Source: Micropterix aruncella (Eukaryota; Arthropoda; Insecta; Lepidoptera; Micropterigidae). Taken from it: a stretch of 64,000 bases of DNA. The stretch covers positions 19,565,101-19,629,100 of the forward strand of contig OX155965.1 in assembly GCA_944548615.1 (NCBI GenBank). Reading direction: 5' to 3'. Under the pieces are notes generated by a model. The model made no database searches. It was given only the letters and a program-made list of their open reading frames with translations, and was not told where the DNA came from. This document shows positions 57,621 to 64,000 of the stretch, one piece after another; within the stretch, counting starts at the first letter, position 1; each line of letters opens with the position of its first letter. A program made the position numbers and the translations under genes.

Positions 57621-58408
57621 GAAAAAAAAAACCGAATATCCGCTGAAAAAAAATATTTCAGTGAATATTTCGATATTGTGTAAAATAATACGATGCTACT
57701 CGGACAAGCGATAATTGATGATAATTTACTGATTAAAATAATGTGTAATTTATTGTGATAACGTATTGCAGATAGTCAAATATAAAATCACTGATGATTA
57801 TTATGATTATGACATATCTGTCAAGCAACATCATTTGTTTAGATCATTGGATCATTGAAATAAAATATGTGTATTTTAAAATTTGCCCCAGAGCTATTCA
57901 AAAGTATCACCCTACCCTAACGTCCTTTTTAACACTGAAAAGTAATCAAATTCGGCAAGCTTTCTATAACCTTCAATGGAGTGAAATGTTGTCACATATA
58001 AAAGATATAGTAGTCGTAAAAACTTCGGTTGGTTGGTTGTTTTTAAAGAATGGAATTATGATTATATGAAAACATCGCACAAAAGCGTGTGAAGAAGGAG
58101 CAAAAAATAATTTCACGTAACGAAACAGTAAAGTTGGCGAGCAAACAAACTGTTAGTCGGTGAGGTCTGCGCCTGAGAACAAAGCTTTGGCTAGTCCGTT
58201 TGCAAAGCGGAGCTTTGAGATAGTCGTTTGTTTTAACTGACAGTAGTGATTGGCTCGGAAGGCAAAAGGCGTCGGCGTCTGCACAAATGGCATGTGAGAC
58301 ATGAACAAATGCTTTTCGGGCGCATCGAGGCGTAAGTATGCCTATTTAGGAGCTACATGTTGTCACGTGGAAAAGCAAGCAGGGTGGTACACAGGTAGCT
58401 CACTAGGG
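57621..58408. other. gap
   Basis: A 91-codon plus frame (57794-58069) is unrecognised. No gene called. Confidence 0.35.
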
Positions 58409-58510
58409 CAGTGATTTTCAAACAGTGGGTCGCGACCCCCTGTAGGGTCGCAGTCATCCCCTGGGGGGTCGTAGGCTATCCTAAAATAAAAATCGAAAAT
58501 ATTACAAAAA
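58409..58510 (+). mobile_element. hAT-like terminus
   Basis: CAGTGATTTTCAAACAGTGG then GTCGCGACCCC is a typical hAT end. CACTAGGG precedes it and would be the 8-bp duplication if the other end were found. Rep-A is inserted about 120 bp inside. Confidence 0.6.
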
Positions 58511-58514
58511 ATTC

Positions 58515-59105
58515 TATTCATATTATGTGGGCCTCAACGCATGCAGTGCGAGCCCGGGTAGGACTCTGGCCTTAGGGCTAGTTTCCCCCAGGAATCGACC
58601 TTCTGTGCACCGTGCGGCGTAAGCCAATCGATTGTGCACTCTGACTAACAGTCGGTGGAGTCTGGAAGCAGTACTGTACAGAGCGGGGGTGGTTGCGGAC
58701 ATTACGGCGACTGCTCTTGAAACGACCATCGGCTACCCGATCCTGGGTAAACAGCCGGGCAAAGAATGCCGTGGTCCGCGATAGATTCGGTATACACCGT
58801 TTCACCGCTTCGTAAGGGAGAGGACCGCGCAAGCGACCTCGAACTTGTAACCAATCGAGATACTGCAGTAATCTGGTCACAATTGGAAGTAAGGGCGTGA
58901 GTGTAAGCCCGCTGGGTAACACTCCTGTCTATCTTGCGGTTAAGGCGTTGGCACCTTACGGGCATGTGGCGGAGTTTGACGGTGGACTGTTTTGTCAAAG
59001 TCTTCTGCGCTCACTCCAGGGAGATAAAACGACTAATCGTTAAAACTTCCTGAGGTGACGGGTTCGCCCATTTTAGTTGACAACTCTAGTTATTCAAATT
59101 ATGTG
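58515..59105 (+). mobile_element. Rep-A copy with 15-bp target duplication
   Basis: The element is 58530-59090. TATTCATATTATGTG (58515-58529) and TATTCAAATTATGTG (59091-59105) match at 14 of 15. The 3' end reads TAGTTGACAACTCTAGT. The 5' end starts inside the family at GGCCTCAACGCATG, so the copy is 5'-truncated in sense orientation. Confidence 0.85.
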
Positions 59106-59722
59106 CAAACGTATACAACTTCTGATAAGAAGCATATTTATTATGTGTTTTGCTGTTGCTTTTACAAAACTTTATGTTGATCCAAGATGGAAACCGTTAG
59201 GTAAAGCTTCGAAACTCAAAAACAATTTAAATGTATACGGTTTTCGCCATTGTTTTTACAAAAACATTACTTATAGGATGCTTCAAGTTGCAGATATGGA
59301 ATAGAAAATAATCTAAGGGGGTCGTTTGAAAGTTTTTTTTTTTTACTAAAAATGGGGTAGGGTTTTAAAGATTTAAAAAGTAATAATTTGAAATCAAGGT
59401 TTAATTAAGCTTTTTAATAATACTCCAAGTGATGGGTAATATGTTTACTAATAAGTATACAAAACTTCTTTAAATAATCTTAAAAATAATTAATTAATTG
59501 TCAGAGGAGATAATAAAAAACTTATTCATTCTAGAAATAGTCACCAATTAAAATAGGTATTACTATTAAAAAATATTTGTTAAAAGGATGAAAAGGAAAC
59601 ATAAAATTATATTTTTACATTGTTTAAAAAAATATATGGAATTCTTTTTCTATTCAAATTATTATTCCTAATATTATACCATTTAATTAATATTTTTCTG
59701 CTCGAATTTCTTGCACCGATAT
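59106..59722. other. AT-rich gap, perhaps hAT remnant
   Basis: GGGGGTCGTTTGAAAG near 59318 may be a decayed part of the hAT-like element. No gene. Confidence 0.35.
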
Positions 59723-59890
59723 TGTTTGTTTTGTTTTTTACTCTTTATTGTGAAATTTCACAATGGGCGGGTTTATTGACATATGACAATCTCTTACAAC
59801 CAACCCTACTATGAAATGTTTATATGTTTGTGTGCATGCAACATGTGTGTAAGTGTGTGTCTTGTTATTGCATTTCACCGACAGAGTTGA
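59723..59890 (-). mobile_element. SINE-1 body and tail
   Basis: TTTACTCTTTATTGTGAAAT, CACAATGGGCGGGTTTATTG, CAATCTCTTACAACCAACCC and GTTATTGCATTTCACCGACA are the reverse complement of SINE-1 from tail to body. The head is missing. Confidence 0.85.
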
Positions 59891-60639
59891 AAAGACAGAG
59901 TTTCATCGACAGAGTTTGCTGGTCGAACAATGTAAAATCACTACGACCAAAATATAAGTAAGTCTACTTTAGTACGGGTTGAGATAGATGATTGACTTAG
60001 CTCGAACTTAGGAATTAGCAATATGTTGAAAACATTGAAAAAACATAATGCATATTTAAAAAAAGGGTTTTATGTGTGAAGTATCAAGTGGATTACCTCG
60101 TTGATTATGAATGGAATAAAGCTTGTTTTGTTCCTAAATTCATTTGCAAAGCAAATGAATTTAGTTTTATCGCATTATTAATAAGGGTTGAATTTATAAT
60201 ATTTTCGAGATAAGTCTAAGGGAAGATTGTCTAAGAAGCATGCAAGTGGCCGCTGCCTGAGGGGCATACATACATACAATAACGTCCACAAAATCCTTAA
60301 TAATATGAACAAAACGGATACAGCGCTTATTCTCCCCGAAACTACAAAATATTTATTATTGAAAGAGACTTTTTACGACGTTGAGGCTGTACTTTTGGCG
60401 AAAAGCTTCCGCTGCTCCGCCCTAATCTTAGCTTAGTCTTAGCTAACTCTGGCTACCTGACTTAGCTTAGCTAACTCTTAGCTTAGTAAGATGTCGACTG
60501 GTAAATGACACATCGCGCCAACTATCACAGAATAGCAACACGTACAGTGTATGTATTTCTGAATTCCCCTAAAATCTTACTTCAACCCAAATAACTAAAC
60601 CATCATTTTATTTGACATCATTTTTCCGTTGCGTCACCA
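59891..60639. other. gap
   Basis: GACAGAGTTT is repeated three times near 59882-59930 and TTAGCTTAG units repeat near 60428-60490. No recognised gene (a 69-codon frame at 60227-60436 has no known motif). Confidence 0.4.
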
Positions 60640-61423
60640 TTTCCCGGTTCAGTCCCCATTTTAATTTGGGATAAAATTAACGGAATTGAATTTCAATTCA
60701 GTGCATACGACACAAACACATACATGATACACGCACGCTGTACTAGGGTTGGCTGTAAGAGATTTTTTTTTTTTTTTTTGAGTGGGGCTTTTCTAAGGTC
60801 TTTATGAGCCTTGTAACACTGCGACCATTGCTGATCTATTGTGTTCGCCACCTACTATAGTTCTGCGCTAAGCCTCGTGTCATTTAAGAACCGCAGCAGG
60901 CTTTTGGCGCCAGATTGTTTTACCTCCTCAGGTTGGAGGTAGTGACCACCCAATTGGGTGTATCTTTTACGCATCAGCGGGCCACACTCGCACATGAGGT
61001 GCTGGGGAGTTTCCTCTGCCCCTTGGCAGAACCTGCACATTTTTGTGTCTCTGAGTTTGAGGTTGAACATGTGTTTGTTCAGGCCACAATGCCCCGTGAG
61101 CGCCCTCACCAGTATGCGTAGATTGTTCCTATTTAGCGATAGGGCCTCACGGGCCGTCTTACGGTCGTAAGGCTTAATAAGCGCTTTGGAATGATTCAAC
61201 CCTGGCGTGTTGTTCCAGTGGTTGACGGATTGTTCTAAACACATTTGTTTGAGCATTAGGTTTGCAAGGCTTTTTGGTACGCCACAGCAAGGTTCAGGGC
61301 CGTATAACGTTCCCTTTGCTCCCTTTGGCTAAAACGTTCCCTTTGGCTGTAAGAGATTGTCGTATGATAATAAACACGCCCATTGTTAAATTACACAATA
61401 AAGAGTAGAAACAAACAAACAAA
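60640..61423 (+). mobile_element. SINE-1 split by a LINE fragment
   Basis: The body (AATTTGGGATAAAATTAACG, ACTAGGGTTGGCTGTAAGAG) ends at 60764 and resumes at 61343 with the duplicated target and TGTCGTATGATAATAAACAC, tail AGAGTAGAAACAAACAAACA. Confidence 0.85.
60749..61358 (-). mobile_element. LINE C-terminal fragment with poly-A and 16-bp duplication
   Basis: TTGGCTGTAAGAGATT occurs exactly at 60749-60764 and 61343-61358. Between them, on the minus strand, an open frame (about 61320 to 60855) reads LYGPEPCCGVPKSLANLML, SVNHWNNTPGLNHSK and ALSLNRNNLRILVRALTGHC, with the zinc-knuckle-like CRFCQGAEETPQHLMCECG, and a stop. A 3' UTR and 15 A (T run at 60765-60779) follow. This is the region after RNase H in LINEs of the kind at 16291. 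It is strongly 5'-truncated; the 5' junction carries a duplicated CGTTCCCTTTGGCT-like block. Confidence 0.9.
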
Positions 61424-61754
61424 TTTGTATCATTTTGAGAAAAATGTCCTCAATAAAATATCAGAACTGCAAATCAATTTTGACGCCATTATTTTTTTAA
61501 TCTCCAATAACATGAGGTTATGGTAAATGGGTTTATATTTTTACATTTTCGATCCATATGTCGTAATTTAAGCATTCTGCCACATATATACGTATGTATC
61601 TAATTATGTTTATTAGTAATATTTTGTTCATCTACCCAAATTTCATTTTCAAATTATATTTTTTGAAGACCACACTTTCGGGCAATTTAGTGTTATTTAG
61701 CTTTTTACTAAAACTTGTACATTTGTAAGCAATCAAGCAAACTTGATTGTAATA
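61424..61754. other. AT-rich gap
   Basis: No gene seen. Confidence 0.4.
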
Positions 61755-61912
61755 TTAGAGTCCTGTCTACCCTAGAACGGGCTAGTCCCAGTTGGGTGAC
61801 AGAATCAAATAAGCAAAAGGTTAAGGTTTTGCCATTCGGTTCCTGTTATTTTTGAAATCAAATCAATGTTTTATAGTAATTAATTCTTAAATAAATAAAT
61901 AAAAAAATATTT
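61755..61912 (+). mobile_element. LINE 3' end with A-rich tail, second copy
   Basis: CCTAGAACGGGCTAGTCCCA then GTTGGGTGACAG; the tail AAATAAATAAATAAAAAAAT matches the copy at 7836-8050. Confidence 0.6.
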
Positions 61913-61994
61913 TCGTATTGCTTCAAATATATAAAGTTGTACGAAAATAGTCATGATCGTGAATGATCGAAAATGACATCAATTTGATATCCAC

Positions 61995-62140
61995 TTTAAG
62001 AACCAGGTCAGTCTACCCTGTACAACGGTGGTTGGAACTTGGCCAAAACGTCGGGTGCTACAAAATTCACATGGTAAATCTGTTTAAAATCTTTTTTATA
62101 ATGACAAACAACCGCAACAGTCTTCGATTTCATATAGGTT
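61995..62140 (+). mobile_element. Penelope-like 3' end
   Basis: CTACCCTGTACAACGGTGG, CAAAACGTCGGGTGCTACAA, ATGGTAAATCTGTTTAAAAT and GACAAACAACCGCAACAGTC follow the family order. Confidence 0.75.
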
Positions 62141-62796
62141 CTAATGTACTCGTATCTTTCATTTAATAAAACCAAATAATTTGATGATAAACATGTTTTA
62201 TTATATAAGAAAATAATTTCGACCTCTCCGCATATTTATTTATCATCGGCTGGTTATACAATATAAGGATACAATATCCAATTAAGCGAGAGTTGGGCCC
62301 TTGTTAGTCTTTCCTTGTCGACTTAATTAAGTCGCGGATCGTAATTTAATCCGACTAATCTCGGCGGTTGCGGTTTCCATCAAACGGTTTAATCCGTGTT
62401 ACGACGACTCTTCGCGTCATTCTTCTGCTGTATTCTGGAAATTTAATGAAAAAGACAATCTGAATCTATGATTATTCTTCAAGGAATTTTAACCCTTTAA
62501 GGACCATGGAACATATGTGTCCAATTAATAAACTATATTTTTTTAATTAAAAAACTATATAGGGACATCAGAATCTTAATATTAGCAAAAAAAATATTGC
62601 CTAAAAATATACCGCAATTTTTTCTTTTAAATATCGCAAATGACTAACTAATTCTGGGGATTTAAAATAAATGTATAAAATATTTATGGTGACTTTTTCA
62701 ATTTGTTTTTTATCTTTTAGTACGGTTATTAGTACGTAATATATTATAATTTATACAATAAAATAATGAAATTTTGGTAAAAGTTGTATTTTTGCA
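62141..62796. other. gap with a low-copy patch
   Basis: 62220-62420 is non-repetitive with several AT-core sites (CTTAATTAAGTC, GTAATTTAATCCG) among CG-rich words. No frame recognised. Confidence 0.35.
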
Positions 62797-63108
62797 TAGG
62801 GACTCTTCTTCATCATCGCGTATTCGCCCACCGTTGGGCATACGCCTCTCCAATTACTCTCCACCCGGATCGGTTGTCCGTTTCCCTCATCCAGACTGGT
62901 CCAGCTATCTCCTTGATGTCATCTGACCATCGGGCCGGTGGTCTGCCCACACTTCTTCTGCCTAGCCGGGGTCTCCACTCCAAAACGCGCTTGCTCCACC
63001 GTTCGTCGTGTTGTCGGGCCACATGGCCGGCCCAAGCCCACTTCAGCTTGGCCACTCTTTGACCCACGTCGACCACCTTATGTCTTTGTGATTTACCTAG
63101 GGACTCTT
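62797..63108 (-). mobile_element. RTE-type LINE 3' fragment with 11-bp duplication
   Basis: TAGGGACTCTT occurs exactly at 62797-62807 and 63098-63108. The minus frame inside (63076 to 62813) reads RVAKLKWAWAGHVARQHDER, WSKRVLEWRPRLGRRS, VGRPPARWSDDIKEIAG and EAYAQRWAN, the conserved RTE C-terminus. The 3' end is AAG repeats with no poly-A, as for RTE elements. The frame is intact but only 87 codons remain. Confidence 0.9.
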
Positions 63109-63639
63109 ATATCTCGTCAATTTATACAGAATCTATTGAACCAATTTTCACAAAGTTGACATACATATTACTATATACATTACTCTTTAACAGTTTTATG
63201 TATCAAAAACATCCATACTCTACCGCAAAGTTTATTGTCCTCAAAGGGTTAATTAGTGGTATATGTGCCGTACCATCGTACAAATATTTTTGTAGACAGG
63301 CCAGTGGGGAGGGTTATAGCTTTTCTTAATTCCTTACCCACAGAAATAGATATCTTTTGTATATCCCTTTAGCAGCTAAAAAGGCAACTCCTTGCTATCT
63401 CATGTTTATCATAATCTGTCTTTTATTTAGTTTTATATTTTTATGTTTTTTCCTTGTTCAATGTTAGCATTAATTTAGTTATGTGAGTCATTTATTTTTA
63501 GACTTACACTATAGATTTAATATTCAAGGTCAAATTGGATTCGCCTGTAATGCTCTTGAATAATATTTAACACTAATAAAATAAAAAAAAATAAAAAAAA
63601 ATTAAAATTAATGAACATGAAATGTTGAGCAAACAGAGA
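63109..63639. other. AT-rich gap
   Basis: Ends in an AATAAAATAAAAAAAAATAA stretch near 63576, perhaps another LINE tail. No gene. Confidence 0.4.
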
Positions 63640-63900
63640 TCTTCCCTGTAAGCAGTGTCGTCATACAAGGATGTGTGATCGCACCGACTCTGTTTTATTT
63701 TTATTTCGCATTCGTATTGATTACCTACAAAACATCCCAGAAGGTATCCCATATATGTTTTTGCACTGATGGTGGAATTTTAACCAGTTTAGACTAGATT
63801 CCTGCGACAAAATTGCAGGAATAATGTTCGCGGACGACTTATGTTTCTCAGTGGAATCCCCAGCCGTCTTCAACTGGAATTGACGGGTCATATAGGAAAT
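63640..63900 (+). pseudogene. RTE-type reverse transcriptase fragment, at window edge
   Basis: Plus-strand pieces in changing frames: VIQGCVIAPTLFYFYF (RT motif B-like, QGCxxxPxLF), then AGIMFADDLCFSVESPA (the FADD catalytic motif). Several frameshifts. Upstream palm motifs are missing; the fragment may continue past 64000. Confidence 0.75.
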
Positions 63901-64000
63901 TAAGGTCTAAATATGACCATAAATAAGATTAAAGTAACGGCACAAGTGTTGATGAGTCTTTCCTAATATGTTTTTACTAAGATCTACTGAAGCAAGCGGA
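63901..64000. other. window end
   Basis: Probably the continuation of the RT relic; too short to assign. Confidence 0.3.

Noticed and set aside
58578..58998. Open frames of about 100 codons on the minus strand
   Set aside because: Same reason: antisense Rep-A without conserved protein.

Overview
The window reads as a gene-poor, AT-rich stretch of a eukaryotic nuclear genome, most likely an insect and probably a lepidopteran. That assignment is an inference from the mixture of mobile elements: RTE, Jockey/CR1-like and RNase H-bearing LINEs, Penelope-like fragments, a tRNA-headed SINE, mariner, piggyBac-like and hAT-like pieces, and a repeat ending in AAAACCGACT. No operon, CRISPR array, rRNA gene or convincing complete host gene is visible. 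Almost every readable coding stretch belongs to a transposable element.

Region by region. 1-9 kb holds a GC-rich decayed reading-frame block, a TA-flanked MITE, a mariner transposase relic split at a TTAA by a piggyBac-like MITE, and an RTE LINE that keeps its endonuclease but has lost its RT. 9-16 kb holds copies of a GC-rich orphan repeat (called Rep-A here), LINE tails, a C-rich tract and an unrecognised decayed coding stretch. 16.3-18.6 kb is a 5'-truncated LINE with RT and RNase H intact and a (TAG)n tail. 19.06-23.47 kb is the most complete element: a 4.41 kb DNA transposon with 15-bp perfect inverted ends, subterminal motif arrays and one large two-exon gene, sitting inside a (TA)n microsatellite. 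24-27 kb shows nested insertions. 29-38 kb holds paired hairpin elements, SINEs, Penelope-like ends and a Rep-A copy with exact target duplications. 38-53 kb adds a long inverted-repeat element, a CpG-rich patch beside a 132-bp (TA)n tract, a tandem Rep-A pair bracketed by 83-bp direct repeats, and more Penelope-like ends. 53-64 kb holds a MITE with a 7-bp duplication, a SINE split by a TA-flanked MITE, another SINE split by a LINE with a 16-bp duplication, and RTE fragments.

The parts fit together as a layered insertion record. The only locus that looks able to act on its own is the 19.06-23.47 kb transposon: both termini, a promoter-proximal CpG-rich leader, a short start exon and an uninterrupted roughly 787-residue protein are all present. 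Family names such as Rep-A, MITE-1 and SINE-1 are labels used only in this annotation.
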